NCBI GenBank assembly: GCA_019351895.1
Contig: JABBOH010000017.1
Location: 1 to 49,963 of the forward strand
Length of the DNA stretch: 49,963 nucleotides
Source of the DNA: Pseudomonadota bacterium
GTDB taxonomy: Bacteria; Pseudomonadota; Alphaproteobacteria; Acetobacterales; Acetobacteraceae
Reading direction: 5' to 3'
Shown here piece by piece: positions 25,162 through 33,686 of this stretch. Position numbers and translations under genes: made by a program. Under the pieces are notes generated by a model. It was not told the origin of the DNA. It did not search any database and saw nothing but the letters and a program-made list of their open reading frames with translations. Every line of letters begins with the position of its first letter. The first letter of the stretch is position 1.

Positions 25162-25271
25162 CGGCGTCTCGCCGCTTGTCTTGGCAAGATTCCCCAAAAC
25201 TGACACGATACCGATAACAACCGGCATCCGGGCCGTCGCTCGGCGCGACCGGCCGATCTAGCGGGGAACGC

Positions 25272-26498
25272 ATGTCCGACACTCAGAACGCCAGGAACGT
25301 CGTGCTGGCCGCCTATCTTGGCTGGACGCTCGACGCCTTCGACTTCTTCATCATGATTTTCGTCTTCGACGATGTCGCCAAGACGTTCGGCGTTGGCCTG
25401 ACGACGGCGAGCTTCGCGATCACGCTCACTCTGCTGATGCGCTGCTTCGGGGCGCTGATTTTCGGGCGGCTCGCGGACAGGTACGGCCGCCGCCCGATCA
25501 TGATGTTCAACATCCTCTGCTTCTCGGGTCTCGAGCTGCTGTCGGGCCTCGCGCCGACGCTGATCTCGTTCATGATCCTGCGCGCGCTGTTCGGCATCGC
25601 CATGGGGGGCGAGTGGGGTGTCGGGTCTTCTCTGACCATGGAGACGATCCCGGCCAAGTGGCGCGGCTGGGTCTCGGGACTGCTGCAGGCGGGCTACCCC
25701 AGCGGCTACCTGCTGGCGACGCTCGCCTATGGCATCCTCGGGCCCTATGTCGGCTGGCGCGGCCTGTTCATCGTCGGCGCCATACCGGCCCTTCTCGTCG
25801 TCTATATCCGGCGCAACGTGCCCGAGAGCCCGGATTGGCACGCGCGCCAGAGCCAGCCCCGTCTGCCCATCATGGAGATCCTCCGGCGTCACGCGGGCCT
25901 CACGATCTACGCCGTGATCCTGATGACGGCCTTCAACTTCTTCAGCCACGGCACGCAGGACATCTACCCGAAGGCGTTCCTGAAGGTGCAGCATGGCTTC
26001 AGCCATGACACCATCACGGTGATCGCGCTCGTCTACAATGTCGGCGCGATCCTGGGCGGGCTGACCTTCGGCTCGATCTCTCAGATCATTGGACGCCGCA
26101 AGGCCATCGTGACTGCCGCCGTGCTGTCGCTGCCGGTCATCCCGCTCTGGGCCTTCTCATCCTCGCCCTGGGTGCTCGGGCTCGGCGCGTTCCTCATGCA
26201 GTTCATGGTCCAGGGCGCCTGGGGCGTTATTCCCGCCCATCTCAACGAGCTTTCCCCGGGCGCCATCCGAGGCACCTTCCCGGGCTTCGTCTACCAGCTC
26301 GGCAACTTCCTGGCCTCCTACAACGCCACGCTGCAGACGGCGATCGGCGCCCGCTACCATCACGACTACAGCTACGCGCTGGCGGGCGTCGCCGGTGTGG
26401 TGGCCGTCGTCATCGCGCTGCTGGTGGGCTTCGGCGTCGAGAACCGCGACCTCAAGATGGGCACCGAGGCGGGCTACCGATCGATACCTGCCGATTAG
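25272..26498 (+). CDS. MFS transporter, carboxylate (SHS/lactate-like) type
   Basis: 408-residue major facilitator with about 12 TM segments. TM1 carries LGWTLDAFDFFIMIFVFDDV, typical of the sialate/lactate (SHS) and aromatic-acid symporter groups. The loop 2-3 motif GRLADRYGRRPIM is intact, and TM4-5 has GMGGEWG-like IAMGGEWGVGSSLTMETIP. It should be a proton-coupled organic acid importer; lactate is a guess. ATG 25272 follows GGGGAACGC. It lies 110 bp after the cupin gene on the same strand and converges with the histidine kinase gene, 7 bp away. Confidence 0.85.
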   Translation: MSDTQNARNVVLAAYLGWTLDAFDFFIMIFVFDDVAKTFGVGLTTASFAITLTLLMRCFGALIFGRLADRYGRRPIMMFNILCFSGLELLSGLAPTLISFMILRALFGIAMGGEWGVGSSLTMETIPAKWRGWVSGLLQAGYPSGYLLATLAYGILGPYVGWRGLFIVGAIPALLVVYIRRNVPESPDWHARQSQPRLPIMEILRRHAGLTIYAVILMTAFNFFSHGTQDIYPKAFLKVQHGFSHDTITVIALVYNVGAILGGLTFGSISQIIGRRKAIVTAAVLSLPVIPLWAFSSSPWVLGLGAFLMQFMVQGAWGVIPAHLNELSPGAIRGTFPGFVYQLGNFLASYNATLQTAIGARYHHDYSYALAGVAGVVAVVIALLVGFGVENRDLKMGTEAGYRSIPAD

Positions 26499-26505
26499 AA
26501 ATCGG

Positions 26506-27264
26506 TCAGCGGGCGAGCGCGGGCAGGCTGAGGACGATGCAGGTGAGGCTCTCGGCCTCGCCCGTGCGGATCGTGATCCGTCCGCCATGCGCCTCGATCA
26601 GGTCGCGGGCGATGACGAAGCCGAGGCCGGTGCTGCCGTAGCGGAAGGCGCCGGAGAAGGGGCGGAACACGGCCGCCGCCGCGCAGTCGCGAAACGGGCG
26701 CCCGTCGTCGGTCAGGACGATGTCGACGGTCGCCGCCTGCTCCTCCGCATGCACGACGACGCGGCGCGCCTGCGCCATGGCGGCCAGCCGCAGCAGATGC
26801 CCGATCGCGCGCCGGAGATGCTTCCTGTCGGCCTGCAGATGCAGGTGGCCGGGGGCAACATTCTCGATCACGCAGGCTGCGTGCTCTGCGCGCAACTCCT
26901 CGACGATTTCCTCGATCAGGGCCGCGAGGGGAAACCGCTGGGGCGAGAGCAGCGGCGCCGCCTCCGCCGCGAAGTTCAGGGTGGTCGCGATCAGGGCGGT
27001 TGTCTGCTCGATGGCCGTCACGAGCGTCCGGCCGGAGCGGCTGACCTTTGGATCGGGCGAGGTCTGCAGGCGGTCCGCGACCATCAGGGCGGAGGTCATG
27101 AGGTTGCGGAGGTCATGGTTGATCTTGGCCTGGGCGACGCCGAGTTCGGCCAGCCGGCGCAACCGCCAGACATCCTCGCCGAGCATGGCCCGCAGCGCCG
27201 CCACCTCGGCCCGCAAAGCTTCGATCTCAGTGGTCGTATCGGTTGGGGTCATGGTCCGGGTCAT
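26506..27264 (-). CDS. soluble histidine-kinase-like protein, degenerate ATPase domain
   Basis: 252 residues, no membrane segment. A short N-terminal coiled coil (EIEALRAEVAALRAML) precedes an H-box AKINHDLRNLMTSA with phospho-acceptor His50. The HATPase-like domain is degraded: at the N-box the sequence is LRRAIGHLLRLAAMAQ, without the Mg-binding Asn, and the G1 box reads DDGRPF rather than DxGxG. The G2 box GSTGLGFVIARDLIEAHGG is kept. It could be a phosphotransfer or scaffold protein rather than an active kinase. Its ATG overlaps the patatin gene's TGA (ATGA), so the two are coupled. Confidence 0.8.
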   Translation of the reverse strand: MTRTMTPTDTTTEIEALRAEVAALRAMLGEDVWRLRRLAELGVAQAKINHDLRNLMTSALMVADRLQTSPDPKVSRSGRTLVTAIEQTTALIATTLNFAAEAAPLLSPQRFPLAALIEEIVEELRAEHAACVIENVAPGHLHLQADRKHLRRAIGHLLRLAAMAQARRVVVHAEEQAATVDIVLTDDGRPFRDCAAAAVFRPFSGAFRYGSTGLGFVIARDLIEAHGGRITIRTGEAESLTCIVLSLPALAR

Positions 27265-28232
27265 CGCGCCTCGCCATCATCGAAGCGGGTAGCGGCCATC
27301 GCGCGCTCCGCTGCTGTTCTGCCCGCCGCGAAAAGCTCCATCAGGAAAGGCGGGTCGGTGTTGAACTTGCTCGAAATCGGCAATTCTCCGAGCGCCGGGT
27401 CGGCGTCGACCGCCACCAGCCGAACGCCCGGCGGCAGGGCGCCAAGCTCCGTCTCCAGGACCGTATGGCAGGCGATCTCATTGAGCCGGTTCATGATTTC
27501 CGCGGGGGTGCGGGGCACACCCGGGCGGCGTTCCGGCTGGCCGCGGATCAGCACGAGCTCGCGGGGCAGGGGGTCGAGCAGCGGCTGCAACGGCGGGTTT
27601 CCGCTATACCCGCCGTCCCAATAGGCGCGGCCCGCGATCTCGACCGCCGGGAAGATCAGCGGGAGGCAGGCGGATGCGAGCAGCACGTCGACCGTGATCG
27701 CGGCGCCCGAGAAGATCACGGGCGATCCGGTCTCGACATCGGTCACGCCCACGAAAAGGCGCGGCGCGTCCGGATGGCCCAGCAGGTCCGGGCGCAGCAG
27801 CCCTTCGAGCAGCGGCCGCAGCGGGTTGTGGCCGAGCGGATTGAGCTGGTGCGGGCTGAACAGGCGCATCGTCGTCTCGAGTCCCGCCCAGACGACGTTG
27901 CTGCTGAGATCCGCGCCATAGAGCCAGCGTTCCAGCGGTGAGCGCTGCACCGGGCTCATCGCGCCGACGGCCCCGATGCCGTCCCACAGCCGGCGCATGG
28001 CGGCGCGCGCGCCGGGGATGCCGTTCTCGACGAGCCCCTGCACCATGGCGACGCCCAGAATGGCCCCCGCCGAGACGCCGCAGACGGCGTCGAAGCGGCG
28101 ACCGGTCTCGAGGAACCGGTCGAGCGCGCCCCAGGCGAATGCGCCATGGGCCGAGCCGCCCTGCAAGGCGAGCACGACACCGGCCTCCGGCTTCGCGGGT
28201 TTGGAGGCGGCTGAGGGACTTCGACGCGTCAT
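27261..28232 (-). CDS. patatin-like phospholipase
   Basis: 323-residue patatin-fold lipid acyl hydrolase. The oxyanion stretch is LALQGGSAHGAFAWG, the nucleophile Ser54 lies in GVSAG and the catalytic Asp206 in YWDGGYSGNPPL, so the Ser-Asp dyad is intact. No signal peptide: the N-terminus is basic and Ser/Lys/Pro-rich. The length fits bacterial RssA-like and larger patatins. It is the first gene of a pair with the degenerate kinase. Divergent to rpmH, with 198 bp between. Confidence 0.9.
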   Translation of the reverse strand: MTRRSPSAASKPAKPEAGVVLALQGGSAHGAFAWGALDRFLETGRRFDAVCGVSAGAILGVAMVQGLVENGIPGARAAMRRLWDGIGAVGAMSPVQRSPLERWLYGADLSSNVVWAGLETTMRLFSPHQLNPLGHNPLRPLLEGLLRPDLLGHPDAPRLFVGVTDVETGSPVIFSGAAITVDVLLASACLPLIFPAVEIAGRAYWDGGYSGNPPLQPLLDPLPRELVLIRGQPERRPGVPRTPAEIMNRLNEIACHTVLETELGALPPGVRLVAVDADPALGELPISSKFNTDPPFLMELFAAGRTAAERAMAATRFDDGEAR

Positions 28233-28281
28233 CCAGTCATAAATGAGTGATCGGCGGCGTCTGGCAACGCCTGTTTGGGCG

Positions 28282-28311
28282 TTGACGCCCGTGCGACCCG
28301 AACCCTATACC
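28282..28311 (+). promoter_or_regulatory. promoter of rpmH-rnpA-yidD-yidC block
   Basis: TTGACG (-35, 28282-28287), 18-bp spacer, TATACC (-10, 28306-28311), about 110 bp before rpmH. TTGACG is the common alphaproteobacterial -35. A perfect 12-bp palindrome ACGGGGCCCCGT (28322-28333) falls just after the expected transcription start. Confidence 0.6.
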
Positions 28312-28430
28312 GCGCTCTCTCACGGGGCCCCGTCTCAGAAGCAGGGTGCGCCCGCGAATTTTGTTGTCGCCCATTATCGTGGCGGATCGGGCCGGACCAA
28401 GCCCGGCCGCTGGGAAGACTGGAGAGTATT

Positions 28431-28565
28431 GTGAAGCGCACCTACCAACCCTCGAAGATCGTCCGCAAGCGGCGGCACGGCTTCCGTGCCCGCATGGAGA
28501 CTGTCGGCGGCCGCAAGGTGATCGCCAACCGGCGCGCCAAGGGCCGGAAGCGCCTCTCGGCCTAA
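28431..28565 (+). CDS. rpmH: 50S ribosomal protein L34
   Basis: 44-residue L34, invariant small basic ribosomal protein: [21 protein letters not shown] then a KGRKRLSA end. It starts at GTG 28431 behind GGAG. First gene of the conserved rpmH-rnpA-yidD-yidC cluster. Confidence 0.96.
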   Translation: MKRTYQPSKIVRKRRHGFRARMETVGGRKVIANRRAKGRKRLSA

Positions 28566-28591
28566 TTGCCCTCGGGCTTGAAGGTACCGAT

Positions 28592-29005
28592 GTGGCGACG
28601 ACTCGGATGAGCCAGCCGCCACGCCTGAAGAAACGGGCGGAGTTCCTGGCGGTCGCGGGCAAGGGCGCCAAGGTGCCCATGCCCGGCCTCGTCATGCAGC
28701 TCATGCCCCGGGCTGACGATGCGCCGTTTCGGGTCGGCTTCACCGTGACCAAGAAGGTGGGCAACGCCGTCGTCCGCAACCGGACGAAGCGGCGGCTGCG
28801 GGAGGCGGTGCGGCTGGCGCTGGACCCCGCCGCGCTCCATGGCTTCGACATGGTGGTAATCGGGCGCGACCGGACCGCCGCCCGCCCCTTCGCCGACCTC
28901 ATCGACGATCTGCGGCGGGCCACGGCCAAAGCACGGCAGGCCGTCGCCAGGGGAGAGGCTTCAAGACGCCGGACGCCCCAAGTCATCGAGCCGTGCCATG
29001 AATGA
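28592..29005 (+). CDS. rnpA: ribonuclease P protein component
   Basis: RnpA, the protein subunit that helps the RNase P RNA cut tRNA 5' leaders. 137 residues from GTG 28592, which is preceded by GAAGG; ATG 28607 is an alternative start without a ribosome site. It begins with PPRLKKRAEFLAV, has RVGFTVTKKVGNAVVRNRTKRRLREA (the RNR signature) and ends FDMVVIGRDRTAARPFADLIDDL. The C-terminus is slightly extended and basic. It overlaps yidD by 8 bp. Confidence 0.95.
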   Translation: MATTRMSQPPRLKKRAEFLAVAGKGAKVPMPGLVMQLMPRADDAPFRVGFTVTKKVGNAVVRNRTKRRLREAVRLALDPAALHGFDMVVIGRDRTAARPFADLIDDLRRATAKARQAVARGEASRRRTPQVIEPCHE

Positions 29006-29342
29006 CATGCTGGCGACACTCCTGCGCGCGCTTCTGATGGGGTTGATCCACGCTTATCAGCTTGTCGTTCGCCCGATCCTCGGCTCCAACTGCCGCTTCA
29101 CCCCAAGCTGCAGCGACTATGCATTGCAGGCCGTGCGGGAGTATGGGGCGGTGCGGGGCGGGTATCTCGCCAGCCGACGTATCCTGCGGTGCAACCCCTG
29201 GCATCCCGGCGGCGACGATCCTGTGCCACCGCGCGACGGCTGCGACCACCATGCTCATGCTTGCGACAGCGGGCATGCTCACGGACACGAAGGCACGCCG
29301 CTGGGCCATGCCCGGCATTCAACCTGGGACCCTATCGGCTGA
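28998..29342 (+). CDS. yidD: membrane protein insertion efficiency factor YidD, with His-rich tail
   Basis: 114-residue YidD, a peripheral inner-membrane protein that aids YidC-dependent insertion. The core is complete: amphipathic start LLRALLMGLIHAYQLVVRPILGSNCRFTPSCSDYALQAV, then YGAVRGGYLASRRILRCNPWHPGG. The family normally ends within a few residues after DPVP. Here a tail of about 35 residues follows, with ten His, two Cys and several Asp/Glu (DGCDHHAHACDSGHAHGHE), a likely metal-binding segment. Start ATG 28998 lies inside rnpA; the stop overlaps the yidC ATG by one base (TGATG). Confidence 0.92.
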   Translation: MNDMLATLLRALLMGLIHAYQLVVRPILGSNCRFTPSCSDYALQAVREYGAVRGGYLASRRILRCNPWHPGGDDPVPPRDGCDHHAHACDSGHAHGHEGTPLGHARHSTWDPIG

Positions 29343-31138
29343 TGGAACAGAAGCGCCTCTTTATCGCGATCGCGGTCTCCATCGCGATCCTGCTCGGCTT
29401 CGAGTTCCTGGTGCAGCCGCATCTGCCGCACCCGCCGCCGCCACCTCATGTGGCCGCCAGTCATACAGCCGCGACCCCGGGTTCTACGGCCGCCACGCCG
29501 GGCGTCAGCGCCTCGGCCGTCGGTGCGCCGGGCGTGAGCGCCCCGTCCACGACGGCATCCTCCGCCCCCTCGCCCAAGGTCGCGATCAAGGCGCCGAGCC
29601 TCGACGGCAGCATCAACCTGCGCGGTGCTCTGCTCGATAACCTCGTCCTCACCGACTATCACGACACGGTCGACCCGAAGTCGCCGCTCGTGCAGCTTCT
29701 GGCTCCGACGAGTGACCCGAAGCCCTACTACATCCAATACGGCTGGACCGCCGCCCCCGGTGCGACCATCGGCGGCGCGCCCGTGAAGCTGCCCGATTCC
29801 AACACGCTCTGGACCGCTTCCGAGCCGACGCTGACGCCCGATCATCCGCTGACGCTCACCTGGGCGAACGGCCAGGGCCTGACCTTCGCCATCAAGTTCA
29901 CCGTCGACGACCACTACATGTTCGCCGTCGACCAGACCGTGTCGAGCACGGCGAAGGAGCCGGTGTCGCTCTACCCGTGGTCGCGCATCCGCCGCGACTA
30001 CATGCCGCCGACCTCTGGCTATTACCTGCTGTACGAAGGCCCGATCGGCGTCTTCAAGGGCACGCTGCACGAGATCGGCTACAAGCACGTCAAGAACGAG
30101 GGGGCGCATAGCGACGGCGTCGGCTACTCGGAATCGAGTGACGGCGGCTGGCTCGGCTTCACCGACAAATACTGGCTGACGGCGCTGATCCCCGACCAGC
30201 ACGACGCCATGACCGGCAAGGTGCGGGCCATCAGCGTCAACGGGACGGACGGCTTCCAGGCGGACTTCCTGACGGACCAGCCGCAGACCGTCACGCCGGG
30301 GTCGAGCGTCTCCCTCGGCAGCCACGTCTTCACCGGCGCCAAGGTCGTCAACCTGCTCGACCACTACGAGAGCGAATTCGGCATCCCGAGCTTCGACAAG
30401 GCCGTCGACTTCGGCATCTTCTACTTCCTGACGAAGCCGATCTTCTTCGCGCTCGACTACCTGTATCACCTGCTGGGCAACTTCGGCCTGGCCATCATGG
30501 CCTTCACGCTGCTGGTGAAGCTGCTGTTCTTCCCGCTGGCCAACAAGTCCTACAAGTCCATGAGCAAGATGAAGCTGCTCGCACCGAAGATGCAGGAGGT
30601 GCGGGAGCGGTTCAAAGACGACCCGGCCAAGCAGCAGAGCGAGATCATGGCCCTATACCGGTCCGAGAAGGTCAATCCGGCATCGGGCTGCCTGCCCATG
30701 GTCATCCAGATTCCGGTCTTCTTCTGCCTCTACAAGGTCATCTTCGTGACCATCGAGATGCGGCACGCGCCCTTCTTCGGCTGGATTCACGACCTCTCGG
30801 CGACCGATCCCACCAACATCTTCACGCTCTTCGGCCTCATCCCCTGGGACCCGACGGCGATCGCGCCGTTCCTCCATCTCGGCGCATGGCCCCTGATCAT
30901 GGGCGTCACCATGGTGCTGCAGCAGCGGCTCAACCCGCCGCCGCCCGACCCCACCCAGGCGCGGCTGTTCCAGCTCATGCCCATCATCTTCACCTTCATG
31001 CTGGCCCGTTTCCCTGCCGGTCTGGTGATCTACTGGAGCTGGAACAACCTGCTCTCGGTCGCCCAGCAGTGGTTCATCATGCGGCGCACGCGGCTTGAGC
31101 GTCCGCGTATGCTGAGGACCGCCCGCAAGGGCGCCTGA
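29342..31138 (+). CDS. yidC: membrane protein insertase YidC
   Basis: 598-residue YidC/Oxa1 insertase from ATG 29342. TM1 is RLFIAIAVSIAILLGFEFLV, followed by a low-complexity Pro/His/Ala linker and the periplasmic P1 beta domain to about residue 340. The conserved insertase core then starts at GLAIMAFTLLVKLLFFPLANKSYKSMSKMK and contains PKMQEVRERFKDDPAKQQSEIM, ASGCLPMVIQIPVFFCLYKVIF and FPAGLVIYWSWNNLLSVAQQ. It inserts and folds inner-membrane proteins with or without SecYEG. It ends 7 bp before yihA. Confidence 0.97.
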   Translation: MEQKRLFIAIAVSIAILLGFEFLVQPHLPHPPPPPHVAASHTAATPGSTAATPGVSASAVGAPGVSAPSTTASSAPSPKVAIKAPSLDGSINLRGALLDNLVLTDYHDTVDPKSPLVQLLAPTSDPKPYYIQYGWTAAPGATIGGAPVKLPDSNTLWTASEPTLTPDHPLTLTWANGQGLTFAIKFTVDDHYMFAVDQTVSSTAKEPVSLYPWSRIRRDYMPPTSGYYLLYEGPIGVFKGTLHEIGYKHVKNEGAHSDGVGYSESSDGGWLGFTDKYWLTALIPDQHDAMTGKVRAISVNGTDGFQADFLTDQPQTVTPGSSVSLGSHVFTGAKVVNLLDHYESEFGIPSFDKAVDFGIFYFLTKPIFFALDYLYHLLGNFGLAIMAFTLLVKLLFFPLANKSYKSMSKMKLLAPKMQEVRERFKDDPAKQQSEIMALYRSEKVNPASGCLPMVIQIPVFFCLYKVIFVTIEMRHAPFFGWIHDLSATDPTNIFTLFGLIPWDPTAIAPFLHLGAWPLIMGVTMVLQQRLNPPPPDPTQARLFQLMPIIFTFMLARFPAGLVIYWSWNNLLSVAQQWFIMRRTRLERPRMLRTARKGA

Positions 31139-31145
31139 GGCCCGC

Positions 31146-31823
31146 ATGGGCGGGAGCGACGAGGCGGCGCCCGAGGACCTGCGGCTCGAGATCATGCCGC
31201 CGGGTGAGGAGCAGCTGGAGGCGGCGCGGCTGATCTTCGCCGCGCCCTGCCGCTTTTTCTTCGCCGCCCAGCGGCTCGACCAGTTGCCGCCGCCCGCGGG
31301 CATCGAGATCGCCTTCGCCGGGCGGTCGAACGTCGGCAAATCGTCGCTGATCAACGCGCTCACCGGGCAGAACGCGCTCGCCCGCGCATCGAACACGCCG
31401 GGCCGCACCCGCCAGCTCAACTTCTTCGACCTTGGCGGCCGCCTCACCCTCGTGGACATGCCGGGCTACGGCTACGCCCAGGCCGAGAAGAAGGTGAAGG
31501 AGGATTGGCAGGGCCTTATGTTCGAATATCTGCGTGGGCGCCCGAATCTCCGCCGCGTCGCGCTGCTCATGGACGCCCGGGTCGAGGTCAAGGAATCCGA
31601 CGAGGCGGTGATGGACCTGCTGGACAAGGCTGCCGTCACCTTTCAGATCGTGGTGACGAAGGCGGACGGGCTGAAACCGCCGGGTCTCGCGCGGAAAATC
31701 GAGGCTCTCTCGGTGCTCGCCCGTGCGCATGCGGCGGGCTATCCGCAGGTGCTGGTGACGAGCGCGCGGTCCGGCCTCGGTATTCCCGAGGCTCGCGCGA
31801 CGCTCGCGGCGCTGGCGCCCTGA
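31146..31823 (+). CDS. yihA: ribosome biogenesis GTP-binding protein YihA/YsxC
   Basis: 225-residue EngB-type GTPase needed for late large-subunit assembly. G1 GRSNVGKS (59-66), G2 region TPGRTRQLNFF, G3 DMPGYGYA, G4 TKADGL and a G5-like TSARSGLG are all present. An N-terminal extension of ~50 residues (LRLEIMPPGEEQLEAARLIFAAPCRFFFAA) is typical of alphaproteobacterial forms. The position between yidC and argB is also conserved in that class. Confidence 0.95.
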   Translation: MGGSDEAAPEDLRLEIMPPGEEQLEAARLIFAAPCRFFFAAQRLDQLPPPAGIEIAFAGRSNVGKSSLINALTGQNALARASNTPGRTRQLNFFDLGGRLTLVDMPGYGYAQAEKKVKEDWQGLMFEYLRGRPNLRRVALLMDARVEVKESDEAVMDLLDKAAVTFQIVVTKADGLKPPGLARKIEALSVLARAHAAGYPQVLVTSARSGLGIPEARATLAALAP

Positions 31824-31894
31824 AGACTGGGCGTGTTGCAGAACGACGCGCCGACGAATGGACCACGCTGCTCGCTGAGGAAAGGGATGAGCGG

Positions 31895-32797
31895 ATGAGC
31901 ATTGCCTCCGAACGCTATCGGCTCGCCGCCGAGCAGGCCTCCACCGTCTCCCGCGCGCTCCCCTATCTGCGACGGTATGCCGGGGCCACCATCGTCGTGA
32001 AATACGGCGGCCACGCGATGGGGGACGAGAGCCTTGCGGCAGGGTTCGGGCGCGACATCGCCGCGCTGAAGCAGGTTGGCATCAACCCGGTGGTGGTGCA
32101 TGGCGGCGGGCCGCAGATCAACACCATGCTCACCCGGCTCAAGATCCAGTCGACCTTCGTGGACGGCCTCCGCGTCACCAATGCCGAGATGGTGGAGGTG
32201 GTCGAGATGGTGCTCGCGGGGTCCGTCAACAAGCATGTGGCATCGCTCATTACCCAGGCGGGCGCGCTCGCGGTCGGCATCTGCGGCAAGGATGGCGGCC
32301 TGATCCGGGCGCGGAAGCTCACCCGCCTCGTGCGCGACCCGGACAGTCATATCGAGCGCGCGCTCGACCTCGGCTACGTCGGCGAGCCCGCGCAGATCGA
32401 CATCCGCGTCATCCACGCGCTGACCGGCGCGGGGCTCATCCCGGTGATCGCGCCGGTCGGCATCGGCGAGCATGGCGAGACCTACAACATCAACGCCGAT
32501 ACCGTGGCGAGCGCCATCGCCGCCGCGCTGCAGGCGCACCGCCTGCTGATGCTGACGGATGTGCCGGGCGTGCTTGACGAGAACAAGGAGCTCATCCCCG
32601 AGCTGACGGTCGCCCAGGTCGAGGCGGGGATCGCGAGCGGCATGATCACCGGCGGCATGATCCCCAAGGTAGAGAACTGCGTGGCCGCGGTGCGGGGCGG
32701 GGTGAAGGGCGCCACCATCCTCGATGGCCGCGTCGAGCACGCCTGTTTGCTGGAGCTCTTCACGGAAGGTGGCGTCGGCACCATGATCCTTGGATGA
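31895..32797 (+). CDS. argB: acetylglutamate kinase
   Basis: 300-residue ArgB; phosphorylates N-acetylglutamate, second step of arginine synthesis. Motifs: VVKYGGHAMGD (catalytic Lys36), VVVHGGGPQI, TFVDGLRVT, NINADTVASAIAAAL and MITGGMIPKVENCV. The N-terminal helix ahead of the core (about 25 residues) is that of the arginine-sensitive hexameric form that PII can relieve, which fits with glnD in this window. ATG 31895 follows AGGAAAGGG. A frame open from 31505 is only the overlap with yihA. Confidence 0.96.
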   Translation: MSIASERYRLAAEQASTVSRALPYLRRYAGATIVVKYGGHAMGDESLAAGFGRDIAALKQVGINPVVVHGGGPQINTMLTRLKIQSTFVDGLRVTNAEMVEVVEMVLAGSVNKHVASLITQAGALAVGICGKDGGLIRARKLTRLVRDPDSHIERALDLGYVGEPAQIDIRVIHALTGAGLIPVIAPVGIGEHGETYNINADTVASAIAAALQAHRLLMLTDVPGVLDENKELIPELTVAQVEAGIASGMITGGMIPKVENCVAAVRGGVKGATILDGRVEHACLLELFTEGGVGTMILG

Positions 32798-32832
32798 GAC
32801 ATCCGAGTCGTCCGGCAAGGGACAGAAAGATC

Positions 32833-33525
32833 ATGGTCTGGTTCCGGCGTGGCTTGGCGGCGACAGGCCTTGTGGCCGCGCTCTCCCTCGGAGCGGTGAC
32901 GGCTCAGGCCGAGCACGGCGAGATGGACTTCCCCGGCATCGGTCCGGTGACGATCCGGACGATTAAGGCCGTGGGAGCGCTGCCCAGCATCGCGCTCGCC
33001 GATGCGCATGGCCGGGTGCTGCTGAATGCGACGGTGGGCGGCACGCAGTCCGAGTATTTCCGGGTCGCCAAGGGTGCGAATGGCAAGCTGAACCCGACAG
33101 TGCATTACGCCGTGCTCCCGGGGCCGGACCCCAGTTCCCGCGCGGTCCTCGCCGTTGCCGCCGCGACCGGCGGCTCGGATTGCGCCTACGAGGCGATCGT
33201 CTTCGGCTCCGACCACGGAAAGCTCAGCCTGTGGACGCCGAAGACGCTGGACACGATGGCCGAGGGCGGCATTTTCGTGGGCGATCTCGGTGCGCGGCGC
33301 GGCTACGGCCTCGCCGTCTGGAACTTCATCTGGGGCGATGAGCCGCATGTGGCGCCGCATCGCTACCGGGTCTGGCTCTACCACTTGAACCGGCGGCGGA
33401 TGAAGTTCTACCCGACCGCGACCCTGACGACGCACGGCCACTACGCCGACGACACGGCGGCGCTGCGAGAGTTGCGGCTGACCTTCCCGAACCTCACCCA
33501 CGCGATACCCCGGCTATCCTGCTGA
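32833..33525 (+). CDS. secreted protein of unknown function
   Basis: 230 residues from ATG 32833 with AGAAAG before it. An earlier ATG (32794) overlaps the argB stop but gives no signal peptide at the very start. The signal is RRGLAATGLVAALSLGAVTAQA-EHG. The mature part has no family I recognise. It mixes beta-type stretches (IGPVTIRTIKAV, RVLLNATVGG, CAYEAIVFGS, GYGLAVWNFIWGDEP, HRYRVWLYHL). Two Cys could pair. It is close behind argB but is probably a separate unit. Confidence 0.6.
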   Translation: MVWFRRGLAATGLVAALSLGAVTAQAEHGEMDFPGIGPVTIRTIKAVGALPSIALADAHGRVLLNATVGGTQSEYFRVAKGANGKLNPTVHYAVLPGPDPSSRAVLAVAAATGGSDCAYEAIVFGSDHGKLSLWTPKTLDTMAEGGIFVGDLGARRGYGLAVWNFIWGDEPHVAPHRYRVWLYHLNRRRMKFYPTATLTTHGHYADDTAALRELRLTFPNLTHAIPRLSC

Positions 33526-33531
33526 CTGGCG

Positions 33532-33552
33532 GCTAGTGGCTAGTGGCTAGTG
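33532..33552 (+). repeat. three tandem 7-bp repeats
   Basis: GCTAGTG repeated exactly three times, then a diverged fourth unit (GCCAGGG), just after the stop of the secreted-protein gene. The repeat is intergenic; a slippage-prone simple repeat with no obvious role. Confidence 0.8.
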
Positions 33553-33686
33553 GCCAGGGGCAAGGAGGCCGGGCAGGCCGGGCGAAAGCTCCGTATGACG
33601 AAGATTTCAGCCAGGGGAAGATGCCTCTGACAGGGCGCGGTTTCTATGTCGGTGGAGCGTCAACTCCAGCGGAAGAGGAGCTTCGG

